NCBI RefSeq assembly: GCF_900156505.1
Contig: NZ_FTPR01000001.1
Span: 2,108,001 to 2,172,000 of the forward strand
Length of the DNA stretch: 64,000 nt
Direction: 5' to 3'
Source of the DNA: Yoonia rosea
GTDB taxonomy: Bacteria > Pseudomonadota > Alphaproteobacteria > Rhodobacterales > Rhodobacteraceae
Part shown: piece by piece, positions 1 to 8,595 of the stretch
How positions within the stretch are numbered: the first letter of the stretch is position 1
How the letters are laid out: each line of letters begins with the position of its first letter
Notes under the pieces: generated by a model
The model's database searches: none
Seen by the model: only the letters and a program-made list of their open reading frames with translations
Told to the model about the DNA's origin: nothing
Position numbers and translations under genes: made by a program

Positions 1-485
1 CAGGCCTGCCCACACCAGAAGAGTGCATCGCCCAGATTATCGCGGCAACCGAAGGACGCAAAATCACCTTCGACCCTGGATCAGCAGACCTAACCATCGA
101 CACACAACCTGTCGTCGATGACATTGCAGACATCCTGAAGAAATGCGGCGATCTTCGGATCAGGGTGTCCGGCTTTACCGATAGTCAGGGGCGTGAAGTG
201 ATGAACCAACAGTTGTCCCAAGACCGCGCCGATGCGGTTCTGACAGCTTTGCGCGCACGCCGGGTGCCGGTCTCTACTTTCGAATCCATTGGTTTTGGCG
301 AGGAAAATCCGATTGCCGACAATGACACCGAAGAAGGCCGCGAGGCAAACCGGCGCATTGAGTTCAGCCTGATCCTGCCGGAACCGCCCGCCGAGGACGT
401 GTCGGTCCTTGATGAACTCGCCGAGGAATTGACCGAAGAAGAGGCCGCGACAGATGCAGATGACAGCGCAGCAGAAAGCGAATAG
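1..485 (+). CDS. OmpA-family protein, C-terminal part (5' end outside window)
   Basis: The reading frame is open from the first bases of the window and ends at 485, so only about 160 residues are visible. They match an OmpA C-terminal peptidoglycan-binding domain: a beta strand with ITFDPGS, the SGFTDSQG turn, a helix beginning NQQLSQDRADAV, and the closing NRRIEF strand. Such domains hold the outer membrane or a periplasmic protein to peptidoglycan. After the domain there is an acidic tail rich in Glu, Asp and Ala. GTG or ATG codons inside the segment are internal and should not be taken as starts. The N-terminal part, which would tell whether this is a porin, a lipoprotein or a multi-domain anchor, lies upstream. 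The next gene begins 9 bases downstream and is probably co-transcribed. Confidence 0.85.
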   Translation, partial: GLPTPEECIAQIIAATEGRKITFDPGSADLTIDTQPVVDDIADILKKCGDLRIRVSGFTDSQGREVMNQQLSQDRADAVLTALRARRVPVSTFESIGFGEENPIADNDTEEGREANRRIEFSLILPEPPAEDVSVLDELAEELTEEEAATDADDSAAESE

Positions 486-494
486 ACGAAACCA

Positions 495-818
495 ATGAAC
501 AGAACAGAATTCATCATCGCAACGGCCGTTATCCTTTTTGTGGCCTTTGTTCTGGGTTGGTTTGCAAGCTGGCTGGTGAACCGCTTTACGCGCGTGACCA
601 AAGCGGAGATCGGCGAATTGGACAAGATGGCCCAAGCGCTGCACGAAGCCGAGGAAACCCGCGATCAGGCGATCACCTATCTGCAACAACGCGAAGCCGA
701 GATCACCAACCAGCTCAGCCAGACCGAAGCCGAGCTGCGCGCTGCAATGGACGGTTTGCGGGAAGCACGCCAGGAAGCCGAAGAACTGCGCGGCTATATT
801 GAACGCAAAGAAGGTTAA
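495..818 (+). CDS. Small single-pass membrane protein with coiled coil
   Basis: This 107-residue protein has one hydrophobic segment at about residues 7-26, followed by a basic patch (NRFTRVTK), then a long heptad-like helix rich in Glu, Gln, Ala and Arg to the C terminus. The expected topology is a short N terminus, one membrane helix and a cytoplasmic coiled coil. It follows the OmpA-like gene by 9 bases, suggesting a two-gene cell-envelope unit. I do not recognise a named family. Similar small proteins beside OmpA genes in Roseobacter-group genomes are annotated as hypothetical. A structural or scaffolding role is only an inference. Confidence 0.7.
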   Translation: MNRTEFIIATAVILFVAFVLGWFASWLVNRFTRVTKAEIGELDKMAQALHEAEETRDQAITYLQQREAEITNQLSQTEAELRAAMDGLREARQEAEELRGYIERKEG

Positions 819-824
819 AACGCG

Positions 825-1772
825 CTAGCGCGGGGCGGCTGCGCGTTTCAGGCGGTCATTGATTGCCTGCCCCAATCCATGATCCGGAATAGGTGAAACG
901 GCAATCTTGTCGGCCCCCATCGCGTCAAGCTGATGCAGACAGGCAAAAAGACGCGCCGCCGCCTCGGTCAGATCGCCCGCAGCAGACAGGTTCAGATCCG
1001 CATCCACCGGACCAAACCCCAGCAGGACTTCGCCCTCTTCGGCGTAAGGTGCGTTTAAACGCACCTTACCGCGCGGCGCGTAATGCGATTCCAACTGCCC
1101 GGGTGCGGTCGGCATGGCCGGATCTGCCGGACGCGCCAGAGGACGCCCCAAACAGGCCTCAAGCGCCTCGCGGGGAATACCACCTGCGCGCAACAAAGCC
1201 GGTTCACCCACGCAATTCACAATCGTTGATTCCACGCCGACCGGGCAGGCGCCCCCATCCACGACGGCATCAATCCTGCCCCCCAGCCCAGCCGCAACAT
1301 GCGCGGCTGTCGTCGGGCTGATACGGCCCGAGGGATTGGCCGAAGGTGCGGCCACAGGACCACCAAAACGCGCCAGCAACCCGAGTGCGACAGGATGGTC
1401 CGGAACGCGGACTCCCAAAGTCCCAAGTCCCGCCGTCACAAGTTGTGACACCCCTGCATCGGCCCGCAGTGGCAGCACCAGCGTCAGCGCACCGGGCCAG
1501 AACGCCTGCGCCAGTGCGCGGGCTGTGTCATTGAAAACGCAAAATGTCTCGGCCCCCGCCAAATCTGCCACATGCACAATTAGCGGGTTAAAGCTGGGGC
1601 GGCCCTTGGCGGCAAAAATCTTTGCGACTGCCGTATCATTGCGCGCATCCGCACCCAGCCCGTAGACCGTCTCGGTCGGAAATGACACCAATCCGCCACC
1701 CGCCAACAAGGCCGCAGCCTTCTCCAAACCGGCAACATCCGGCGGCAGTATCAGGGATTGTTCATCGGTCAT
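825..1772 (-). CDS. tsaC: L-threonylcarbamoyladenylate synthase (TsaC/Sua5 type)
   Basis: This enzyme makes threonylcarbamoyl-AMP from threonine, bicarbonate and ATP, the first step of the tRNA t6A37 modification in the cytoplasm. The YrdC domain occupies about residues 10-205, with the PTETVYGL motif at residues 32-39 and the later SANPSG element. A Sua5 C-terminal domain follows (HYAPRGKVR), so at about 315 residues this is the long Sua5 form. I start at the ATG at 1772 (MTDEQS), because the frame upstream of it lacks family similarity. The gene stands alone between two plus-strand units. Family assignment is firm. Confidence 0.93.
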   Translation of the reverse strand: MTDEQSLILPPDVAGLEKAAALLAGGGLVSFPTETVYGLGADARNDTAVAKIFAAKGRPSFNPLIVHVADLAGAETFCVFNDTARALAQAFWPGALTLVLPLRADAGVSQLVTAGLGTLGVRVPDHPVALGLLARFGGPVAAPSANPSGRISPTTAAHVAAGLGGRIDAVVDGGACPVGVESTIVNCVGEPALLRAGGIPREALEACLGRPLARPADPAMPTAPGQLESHYAPRGKVRLNAPYAEEGEVLLGFGPVDADLNLSAAGDLTEAAARLFACLHQLDAMGADKIAVSPIPDHGLGQAINDRLKRAAAPR

Positions 1773-1885
1773 GACGTGGCGTTTTGGTTGATGGGTGGCC
1801 GCACTACGATAGGTTAGCCGCATAGCGGATGCTTAGCCCGCACCTTGGCCTTTGCCAAGCGGCTGCATAATTTGGAGATGAAGCA

Positions 1886-3589
1886 ATGCCTTATCGCGCG
1901 CCTGTCAGCGATTTCCGGTTTTTGATGGACCATGTGGTCGGCTTTGATCAGGTCACAGCGACCGATCATTTTTCTGAAGCCACGCCTGATATGACCCAAG
2001 CGATTCTCGCCGAAGCTGCCAAGATGTCCGAAGACATCATCGCCCCGCTGAACCGCGCGGGCGATCTGCACCCCGCCCATCTTGAGAACGGCATTGTGCG
2101 CACCAGCCCCGGTTTTGCCGAAGGGTACGACGCTATCGCGACAGGTGGCTGGATCGGCATGTCCGCCAGCCAGACGAACGGCGGCCTTGGCCTGCCCATG
2201 ACACTCACAACGTCGGTCAATGAAATGCTCGCCGGCGCCTGCCTTGCGCTGCAACTCAGCCCGCTGATGACCCAAGGCCAGATCGAGGCGCTGGAACACC
2301 ATGCCTCGGACGCGATCAAGGACCTCTACATTCCCAAGCTGATTTCCGGCGAATGGAGCGGCACGATGAACCTGACAGAACCGCAAGCGGGGTCTGATGT
2401 GGGTGCATTGCGCACCAAGGCCGAACCCAATGGCGACGGGACTTATGCGATCACCGGTCAGAAAATCTATATCAGCTGGGCCGACAATGATTTCACGCAG
2501 AACGTCTGCCACCTTGTGCTGGCACGCCTGCCGGACGGTGTGGCGGGCACCAAGGGTATCAGCCTGTTCATGGTCCCGAAACTGATCCCTGATGCAGATG
2601 GCAACCCCAGCACACCGAATGATCTGCGCGTGGTCAGCCTTGAACACAAAATGGGCTTGCACGGCTCGCCCACCGCGGTAATGGAATATTCCGGCGCCAC
2701 AGGTTGGCTAGTGGGCGAAGAGCACGGTGGCATGGCCGCGATGTTCACCATGATGAACAACGCGCGGCTGGGCGTCGCAACCCAAGGCGTCGGCATCGCC
2801 GAGGCGGCGCTGCAACACGCCCTCGCCTATGCCCAAGACCGCAAACAGGGCAAAGCGCCCGGAAGCGGGGCGATCCTTGAACATGCTGACGTGCGGCGCA
2901 TGCTGACTACTATGAAGGCCGACACCTATGCCGCCCGCGCAATCACTTTGATGAACGCTATGGCGATCGACATGGCACATGCCACAGGCAGCGCCGAATG
3001 GCAGGCGCGTGCAGCCTTCCTGACACCCATCAGCAAAGCTTTCGGTACCGATGTGGGCTGCGAAGTTGCAGCGACCGGTATTCAGGTCCACGGCGGCATG
3101 GGCTTTATCGAGGAAACCGGCGCCGCCCAATACGCCCGCGACGTGCGCGTAGCCACGATTTACGAGGGCACCAACGGCATTCAAGCCATGGACCTTGTGG
3201 CGCGCAAACTGATGGACGGGGGCGAGGCCGCATTCCGTATCCTAGAAGAGATCGAACAGGGTGCCGAAGCTGCCAAAGCAAGCCATCCACAACTGGCCGA
3301 AGCGGTCTGGCAAGCGGCAGAGAGCCTGCGTGAAACCACTGAATGGCTGGCCACTCAGGACGATCTGAACGCCCGCTTTGCAGGGGCCGTCCCCTATCTG
3401 CGGGCCTTTGCGCGGGTTCTTGGCGGACATGTGCATCTTGCCAGCGCCGTCAAAGGCGATGCCAGCCGCGCCCGCCTTGCAACCTTCTACATTAAACGTA
3501 TGCTTCCCGAACACACAGGCCTTTTGGCACACACTCGTGAAGGGGCAACTGATCTTATGGCCATCACCGCAGACGATCTTGCCGCATAA
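1886..3589 (+). CDS. Acyl-CoA dehydrogenase, DmdC-like
   Basis: This 567-residue flavoprotein belongs to the long acyl-CoA dehydrogenase family that includes DmdC (methylmercaptopropionyl-CoA dehydrogenase of DMSP demethylation). It has the N-terminal helical domain, the middle beta domain (MNLTEPQAGSD, ISWADND) and the flavin-binding C-terminal domain with QVHGGMGF and YEGTNGIQ, which carries the likely catalytic Glu. The extra C-terminal helical extension is typical of the DmdC/AcdA-like group. It would oxidise an acyl-CoA to the enoyl-CoA and pass electrons to ETF; the ETF-ubiquinone oxidoreductase at 33.4 kb is the next acceptor. Its stop overlaps the start of the downstream hydrolase by one base. 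Substrate cannot be read from sequence, because roseobacters carry several paralogues. Confidence 0.88.
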   Translation: MPYRAPVSDFRFLMDHVVGFDQVTATDHFSEATPDMTQAILAEAAKMSEDIIAPLNRAGDLHPAHLENGIVRTSPGFAEGYDAIATGGWIGMSASQTNGGLGLPMTLTTSVNEMLAGACLALQLSPLMTQGQIEALEHHASDAIKDLYIPKLISGEWSGTMNLTEPQAGSDVGALRTKAEPNGDGTYAITGQKIYISWADNDFTQNVCHLVLARLPDGVAGTKGISLFMVPKLIPDADGNPSTPNDLRVVSLEHKMGLHGSPTAVMEYSGATGWLVGEEHGGMAAMFTMMNNARLGVATQGVGIAEAALQHALAYAQDRKQGKAPGSGAILEHADVRRMLTTMKADTYAARAITLMNAMAIDMAHATGSAEWQARAAFLTPISKAFGTDVGCEVAATGIQVHGGMGFIEETGAAQYARDVRVATIYEGTNGIQAMDLVARKLMDGGEAAFRILEEIEQGAEAAKASHPQLAEAVWQAAESLRETTEWLATQDDLNARFAGAVPYLRAFARVLGGHVHLASAVKGDASRARLATFYIKRMLPEHTGLLAHTREGATDLMAITADDLAA

Positions 3590-4626
3590 TGCCTGACGAC
3601 CAACGCGGCATCCGGTATCCTTTTCAGGATCTGCCCGCAGAGGGTGAGGCAATCACGGTCGCACCAGACGTGCTGTGGATGCGCCTGCCCCTGCCGATGA
3701 AACTGGATCACGTCAACGTCTACGCGCTGGACGACGGCGACAGCTGGACAGTGATCGACACAGGCTTTGCGTCCAAACGCGGGCGGGCGAACTGGAGCAC
3801 TCTGCTGCAAGGTCCGCTGGCTGGCAAACCTGTGGGACGCGTCGTTGTCACCCACCACCATCCCGATCACGTCGGGCTAGCCGCGTGGTTCATGGACCAA
3901 GGTGCAAGTCTTGCCATGCCGCGCACCGGCTGGCTGATGGCGCGGATGCTGACGCTGGATGTGCAAGAAGTGCCAAACGCGCAAGCGCTGCATTTCTATA
4001 CCCGCGCAGGGATGGACCCCGCGGTGCTGGAAAGCCGCAAAACCGAACGTCCCTTTAATTTTGCCGATTGCGTCGCTCCGCTGCCGCTGGGTTACACCCG
4101 TCTCGTGGATGGCGACACAATCACAATGGGCGGGCGCACATGGGATATCCGCATGGGCGACGGCCACGCCCCCGAACACGCAACATTCTGGAGCCAAGAC
4201 GACAATCTGGTCATCGCTGGAGACCAGCTTCTGCCGTCAATCAGCCCGAACCTCGGCGTCTACCCCACAGAACCCGAGGCCGATCCCGTCACCGACTGGC
4301 TGACCTCCTGCGAAAAGTTTCAAAGCGTGGCACAGAATGATCACCTCGTGCTTGGTGGCCATAAACTGCCGTTCACGGGGCTGCCGACGCGGCTGGCGCA
4401 ACTGATCGACAATCACCACGGCGCGCTGAAACGCCTGATGGAGCACCTGACGGAACCCCATAGCGCGGGCGAGTGTTTCATCCCACTTTTCAAACGTAAC
4501 ATCAGCGGGGGCGAATACGGTCTGGCGTTGGTCGAGGCGGTCGCCCACCTTAATCACCTGCACCAGGCGGGCCTTGTGACACGGCAACTGCGCGATGATG
4601 GCGCATGGGCTTATCAGGCGGCCTAG
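3589..4626 (+). CDS. MBL-fold metallo-hydrolase
   Basis: This 345-residue metallo-beta-lactamase-fold hydrolase shows the metal-binding motif THHHPDH at about residues 86-92, a downstream GDGHAPEH histidine and the GDQLLPS aspartate. A C-terminal helical region of about 100 residues resembles the winged-helix cap seen in LACTB2-like hydrolases. It is translationally coupled to the acyl-CoA dehydrogenase (TAATG overlap), so it may act on a CoA thioester or a product of that pathway. That link is inferred from gene order only. The final codons overlap the stop of the converging amidotransferase gene. Confidence 0.85.
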   Translation: MPDDQRGIRYPFQDLPAEGEAITVAPDVLWMRLPLPMKLDHVNVYALDDGDSWTVIDTGFASKRGRANWSTLLQGPLAGKPVGRVVVTHHHPDHVGLAAWFMDQGASLAMPRTGWLMARMLTLDVQEVPNAQALHFYTRAGMDPAVLESRKTERPFNFADCVAPLPLGYTRLVDGDTITMGGRTWDIRMGDGHAPEHATFWSQDDNLVIAGDQLLPSISPNLGVYPTEPEADPVTDWLTSCEKFQSVAQNDHLVLGGHKLPFTGLPTRLAQLIDNHHGALKRLMEHLTEPHSAGECFIPLFKRNISGGEYGLALVEAVAHLNHLHQAGLVTRQLRDDGAWAYQAA

Positions 4627-5390
4627 GCCGCGACCAATCCATCCAGCGTTTTTACCCCTGCGACCGTCATCGCACACATCGTGTCGGTCGGAATGGCACT
4701 CCACCGTGCAGCAGTCCCGCACAAAGGCTCGGACGCGAGCGAACGGCCGCCATTATCCAGTACACCCGAGGCATAAAGTGACGGTGCGTTGCCGGTAGTC
4801 GCATGGCGGAACGCGAAAAGCGTTTCTCCATCGGAGAAAACACACGTGATCTTGATAGGGCCATTATCACCGGCAGGGCCGATTTGCGCCAGCGTCGCGC
4901 GCATCGCCGCAGCCGGATCAGCCTCGAGCCCGTTTGCCAGCAGGGTGAAGAAAATCATCTCGCTGTCGGTTGTACCCTGCATCGCCTCAAACAGTTGATC
5001 GGGGAGTGCGGCCAGCATACGACGCCGGATCGCTTTGAAATGCGGGATCTGGCCATTATGGCAAAACGACCATTTACCAAACTTGAACGGATGACAGTTC
5101 GCGCGGCTGGTCTCGCCCACGGTAGAGGCACGGATATGCGCGATGAACAGACGCGAATGTACCATGCGGCACAGGTTTGTCAGGTTCTCATCCGCCCACG
5201 CAGGCAGGACATCACGGTAAAGGCCGGGGGCTTTATCCGCGCCATACCAGCTGATCCCGAAGCCGTCACCATTCACGGTCAGCTTGGCTTCATTCGCATG
5301 CTGGCTTTGCGCCAGCAACGAATGGGCAGGACGCACAATAATATTCTCGAGCGGGATTTCAGGGCCGGTATAGGCCGCGATACGGCACAT
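4623..5390 (-). CDS. Class II glutamine amidotransferase
   Basis: This 255-residue protein starts with Met-Cys-Arg, so removal of Met leaves the N-terminal catalytic cysteine of Ntn-type class II glutamine amidotransferases. GDGFGISWYG, the FIAHIRAST strand and NCHPFKFGKWSFCHNG match the GATase_4/EgtC-YafJ group, whose enzymes hydrolyse glutamine or gamma-glutamyl compounds. I place the start at the ATG at 5390, since the catalytic Cys must be residue 2. No ergothioneine genes are visible nearby, so the physiological substrate is unknown. The gene begins one base after the DUF6356 gene stops. Confidence 0.87.
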   Translation of the reverse strand: MCRIAAYTGPEIPLENIIVRPAHSLLAQSQHANEAKLTVNGDGFGISWYGADKAPGLYRDVLPAWADENLTNLCRMVHSRLFIAHIRASTVGETSRANCHPFKFGKWSFCHNGQIPHFKAIRRRMLAALPDQLFEAMQGTTDSEMIFFTLLANGLEADPAAAMRATLAQIGPAGDNGPIKITCVFSDGETLFAFRHATTGNAPSLYASGVLDNGGRSLASEPLCGTAARWSAIPTDTMCAMTVAGVKTLDGLVAA

Positions 5391-5391
5391 A

Positions 5392-5631
5392 TCAGTGGCG
5401 GCTTTCGATCCGGGCGTGAAGGCGCTTGAGAATGCGGCTAGCGGTGGTCTCACACAGCGCGGGCACAATCGCATGGACCAAAGCGGCAAGCGCAGCGGTG
5501 CCCAACCAGAACGCAAAGCCGAATGCAAAACGCATGTGCTGGAAATAGGTCTCATCCACGGTGGCAGGGTGATCCAAGAAAAGGGAGGCGAGCGGGTTTT
5601 TGCGGGATGAGGTGTGCGATGCGTCAGACAT
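5392..5631 (-). CDS. DUF6356 family small membrane protein
   Basis: This 79-residue protein begins at the ATG at 5631 (MSDASHTS). It contains the FLDHPATVDETYFQHM signature of the DUF6356 family, then one hydrophobic helix (FAFGFAFWLGTAALAALVHAI) and a basic tail. Proteins of this family are short inner-membrane proteins of unknown role in alphaproteobacteria. It lies immediately upstream of the amidotransferase with a 1-base gap, so the two are probably one transcript. It is divergent from the Lrp regulator at 5738. Confidence 0.75.
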   Translation of the reverse strand: MSDASHTSSRKNPLASLFLDHPATVDETYFQHMRFAFGFAFWLGTAALAALVHAIVPALCETTASRILKRLHARIESRH

Positions 5632-5718
5632 GAGAGCGGGTTCCTTTTTTGCTTTCCAGCAAACTATCGAAGACCGGCTGCGCAGCGATCCCAAATATGA
5701 TTGCCTAATCTAATCGTT

Positions 5719-5735
5719 TTGGGATAATGTCCCAA
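5719..5735. promoter_or_regulatory. Palindrome abutting the Lrp-family start codon
   Basis: TTGGGA-TAATG-TCCCAA is a perfect inverted repeat with six-base arms, ending two bases before the ATG of the Lrp-family gene. Regulators of this family often bind palindromes of this size near their own promoters. No clear Shine-Dalgarno sequence is visible here, so the element sits where ribosomes would bind. Autoregulation is inferred and not demonstrated. Confidence 0.4.
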
Positions 5736-5737
5736 TT

Positions 5738-6199
5738 ATGAGCCATTCTCTGGACACTATAGACCGCGCAATCCTGCGGATCATTCAAACCGATGCCACA
5801 CTGTCGGTCGATGACATCAGCGACGCCGTGAACCTGTCGCGCAATGCCTGCTGGCGGCGGATCAAAGCGCTCGAACAGTCGGGTGTTATCAAAGGGCGCG
5901 TCGCATTGGTCGATCCCGCCAGCGTGGGGGTACCATTGACGGCAATGGTCCTGATCCGCACGAACGCCCATGACGCGGATTGGATGAAGCGCTTTCAAAC
6001 GACGCTACACAGTTTTCCGGAAGTGGTCGGCGCCTACCGGATGACGGGGGATCTTGATTATGTCTTGCGTGTCCGCGTGGCAGACGTGCCGGCCTATGAC
6101 GCCTTCTACAAACGCCTGACCTCACGGATTTCTGTCTCGGATATCTCGGCCAGTTTCGTTATGGAGGAGATCAAGGAAACAACCGCGGTGCCGCTATGA
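5738..6199 (+). CDS. Lrp/AsnC family transcriptional regulator
   Basis: This 153-residue regulator has an N-terminal winged helix-turn-helix (LDTIDRAILRIIQ, NLSRNACWRRIKALE) and a C-terminal RAM ligand-binding domain with GAYRMTGDLDYVLRV. The canonical N terminus supports the ATG at 5738. Such proteins sense amino acids or related small molecules and form dimers to octamers. It is divergent from the DUF6356/amidotransferase pair and overlaps the following DUF6173 gene by four bases. The ligand is unknown. Confidence 0.92.
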   Translation: MSHSLDTIDRAILRIIQTDATLSVDDISDAVNLSRNACWRRIKALEQSGVIKGRVALVDPASVGVPLTAMVLIRTNAHDADWMKRFQTTLHSFPEVVGAYRMTGDLDYVLRVRVADVPAYDAFYKRLTSRISVSDISASFVMEEIKETTAVPL

Positions 6200-6675
6200 C
6201 AAAGACGACTATGGAAATTGAAACGTCAGCCGAATTGCTGGAAAACGACATCCTGCCAAAGTGCCGCGAGATCCACACGAACCCTGACGCGCAAACCCTC
6301 ACGGCGCATAAAACACCCAAAGCACTCAAAACGCCCAACGCGCAAAAGAGCCCCGCGCAATGGGCCTATGAGCGGATCATCATGTACATCCAGAACTTTG
6401 AAGCGCAGCTGGACAACGATCACGAGGTCGGACTGGGCCTTGCCGGTGGCAACACTGGTGTGATCAAGATCGAGGGTCTGGGCTATTATGACCCCGACAT
6501 CGTGACGTATTACGGCATCGACAACAGCGGCGCACGCACCCAGCTGATCCAACATGTGAGCCAGCTGAATGTGACCCTGGTCGCGAGCCCAAAACACAGT
6601 GACCAGCCCGAACCCACACGGATCGGGTTTCAACTGGCCACGGCTTTGGATAACGACGCAGATGTGACCACCTGA
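6196..6675 (+). CDS. DUF6173 family protein
   Basis: This 159-residue soluble protein has no signal peptide. Its first 50 residues are polar and probably disordered. The conserved part starts near PAQWAYERIIMYIQNFE and includes GLGLAGGNTGVIKIEGLGYYDPDIVTYYG in fragments typical of the DUF6173 family. Function is unknown. The start overlaps the Lrp stop (ATGA), so it is translationally coupled to the regulator. Confidence 0.75.
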   Translation: MTKTTMEIETSAELLENDILPKCREIHTNPDAQTLTAHKTPKALKTPNAQKSPAQWAYERIIMYIQNFEAQLDNDHEVGLGLAGGNTGVIKIEGLGYYDPDIVTYYGIDNSGARTQLIQHVSQLNVTLVASPKHSDQPEPTRIGFQLATALDNDADVTT

Positions 6676-6739
6676 CCGCGTGACAGCACGAAATGAATCG
6701 GCTATGCGCAGTACAAACAGATAACGAAGGAGCCAACCG

Positions 6740-6874
6740 ATGGCTGACCACAAACACGGTGAAATGGATATTACTGTTCAGGAAAAAACCTTTGAGGGTT
6801 TCATGAACATGACAACGAAGGCAACGATCGCGATTGTTGTTTTCCTGATTTTCCTCGCGCTGATCGCTGTATAA
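6740..6874 (+). CDS. aa3-type cytochrome c oxidase subunit IV
   Basis: A 44-residue gene below the size at which genes are usually called. It starts at the ATG at 6740 with AAGGAG ten bases upstream. The product begins MADHKHGEMDITVQEKTFEGF, the signature of the small bacterial aa3 oxidase subunit IV (COX4_pro_2), followed by one membrane helix (ATIAIVVFLIFLALIAV). In Rhodobacter and Paracoccus this peptide sits beside subunits I-III of the terminal oxidase. No other oxidase genes are near, as is common in this group. Confidence 0.85.
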   Translation: MADHKHGEMDITVQEKTFEGFMNMTTKATIAIVVFLIFLALIAV

Positions 6875-6880
6875 TCTGTC

Positions 6881-7495
6881 GTGAACCGGCGCAGTTTTCT
6901 AGTCGGCCTGCCTCTGGCGCTTTCAGCCTGCACCGCCCAAGAGGTGTGGGCCCCTGAGGATGTCGTGACGCGGGCAATCCACCGTAAGCCCGGACGCAAT
7001 TACCTGACGCTTTATACGATGAAGTATGTGCGCACTGATGCCGGCGCTCATACCGCACTACTGATCAACGCGAGCCAGCGGGTGCTTTTTGATCCTGCGG
7101 GCACGTTCGAGCAAGAGGTCATGCCTGAACGCAATGACGTGCTCTTTGGGGTCACCCCACGGCTGGAGAAGTTCTACGTCAGCTTCCACGCACGAGAGAC
7201 ATTTTACGTCGTCGGACAAACGGTTGACGTCTCACCCGAAGTTGCCGAACAGGCGCTGAACATCGCGCTTGTTTCCGGCCCGGTCCCTCAGGCGAACTGC
7301 GCCCGCGCGACGTCACGCCTGCTGCGACAGCTTCCAGGGTTCGAAAGCATTAATCAGTCTTGGCGGCCGAACAAAGTCGAAAAAGACTTCGCAGAGCTTC
7401 CCGGTGTCACCACCTTGGAGTACCGCGAAAACGACTCTGATGACAAAACCCTCGCACTGGCAGAGATCTCGGCCATCCTCAGAGAACGGCCGTGA
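6881..7495 (+). CDS. Predicted Tat-exported lipoprotein of unknown function
   Basis: This 204-residue protein starts at a GTG (6881), six bases after the oxidase subunit. Its N terminus is MNRRSFLVGLPLALSAC: twin arginines, a hydrophobic stretch and a lipobox Cys at residue 17, indicating a lipoprotein possibly exported by Tat. The mature part is about 185 residues with HTALLINASQRVLFDPAGTF and an ANCARATSRLLRQL segment. This hints at a papain-like or permuted NlpC-like fold, but I cannot identify a catalytic triad with confidence. The 3' end overlaps the converging azlD gene by 17 bases. Confidence 0.7.
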   Translation: MNRRSFLVGLPLALSACTAQEVWAPEDVVTRAIHRKPGRNYLTLYTMKYVRTDAGAHTALLINASQRVLFDPAGTFEQEVMPERNDVLFGVTPRLEKFYVSFHARETFYVVGQTVDVSPEVAEQALNIALVSGPVPQANCARATSRLLRQLPGFESINQSWRPNKVEKDFAELPGVTTLEYRENDSDDKTLALAEISAILRERP

Positions 7496-7814
7496 TCCCA
7501 ATTCCGGCGTAAAGCGTGATGGCACCGGCGAAAATGGCCCATAGCACGTTGCGTGTCCAAAGGCCGGCCGCGACCGTGGCAATTGCCGCCAGCATCCGCA
7601 CAGGATCAAACTGCCCATCGGTTGCCGCCGGCCAGAGCACCAAAGGCGCCACCATCGCGGGCAGAACGGCAACAGGTGTGTAGCGCAGCAGGCGCAGCAC
7701 AAACTGCGGCATCGGACGGTCACCGATCAGACCCAAAAACGAGAACCGGATCAGAAATGTCCCAATCCCCATCAGCGCGATAATCGTCCAGATTTCAACC
7801 GTCGAGTAATTCAT
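7479..7814 (-). CDS. azlD: AzlD family branched-chain amino acid exporter subunit
   Basis: This 111-residue, four-helix membrane protein starts at the ATG at 7814 (MNYSTVEIW). GTFLIRFSFLGL and the LRYTPVAVLPAMVAPL helix are typical of AzlD, the small partner of AzlC. Together the pair exports branched-chain amino acids or their analogues across the inner membrane. The start overlaps the azlC stop by four bases, so translation is coupled. Confidence 0.9.
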   Translation of the reverse strand: MNYSTVEIWTIIALMGIGTFLIRFSFLGLIGDRPMPQFVLRLLRYTPVAVLPAMVAPLVLWPAATDGQFDPVRMLAAIATVAAGLWTRNVLWAIFAGAITLYAGIGITAVL

Positions 7815-8533
7815 TGCGCACGCTTCTCCAGCCAAACCTCGACCAATGCGCCGGTCAGCATCGCCGTCCCCGCCGCAATCAACAGGCCTGTTCCCGACGG
7901 CAACCCCACCAGTAACACTCCCACTGACACCGATACCGCTGCCGCTGCGGCATGCGCCAGCGATTTCACCATAGGGGCGACCAACGCCAAGAACATGATA
8001 GGCATAATGAAATCCAGCGCCCAAGCGTCCGAGATCGACTTGCCTGCCACAACGCCAACATATGTCATTAAAAACCACAGCGGCGTAATTGGCGTAGCTG
8101 CTCCGACAAAATAGGCAAACCGTTCGGGCACGCTCATCGCTGGGAGCGCCTCATAACGCGAGATCGACAAAAGATAGGGCTGATCGAAGTTCAGATAGGC
8201 GACACAGGCCCGCTGCCATAAAGGGGCAGCCCCCAGATAGGGCACAAGCGATGCCGAATACATCGCCATCCGCAGGTTGACCGCCAACGCCGCCAACAAG
8301 ACAAAGGCAATGCTCGCGTTTTCAACCATCATCTGCAGGGCGGCAAACTGCGACGCGCCTGCAATGACGAGCACCGAAAACCCCATAACCTGTGCCAAGG
8401 TCAGGCCTGCATCGGTGGCGATCACACCAAACACCATGGCAAAAGGTGCGGCGACCAGAATGAATGGCGCACCATCGCGCAGCCCGGCCCAATAGGCCGA
8501 AGTTGCAGGTGTTTTCATGGTAGAAGTCGTCAT
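7811..8533 (-). CDS. azlC: AzlC family branched-chain amino acid permease
   Basis: This 240-residue membrane protein has GLRDGAPFILVAAPFAMVFG near its N terminus, followed by the GASQFAALQMM and NLRMAMYSASL segments characteristic of AzlC (LIV-E family). It is expected to form the export channel with AzlD. It diverges from fdhD with 62 bases between the starts. The substrate is assigned from family knowledge and not from local context. Confidence 0.92.
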   Translation of the reverse strand: MTTSTMKTPATSAYWAGLRDGAPFILVAAPFAMVFGVIATDAGLTLAQVMGFSVLVIAGASQFAALQMMVENASIAFVLLAALAVNLRMAMYSASLVPYLGAAPLWQRACVAYLNFDQPYLLSISRYEALPAMSVPERFAYFVGAATPITPLWFLMTYVGVVAGKSISDAWALDFIMPIMFLALVAPMVKSLAHAAAAAVSVSVGVLLVGLPSGTGLLIAAGTAMLTGALVEVWLEKRAQ

Positions 8534-8595
8534 GGCTTTGCCCTAGCCTCACGCAGGTTATATCTGCCTTTACCCATGCGCACAGGAAATGACAA

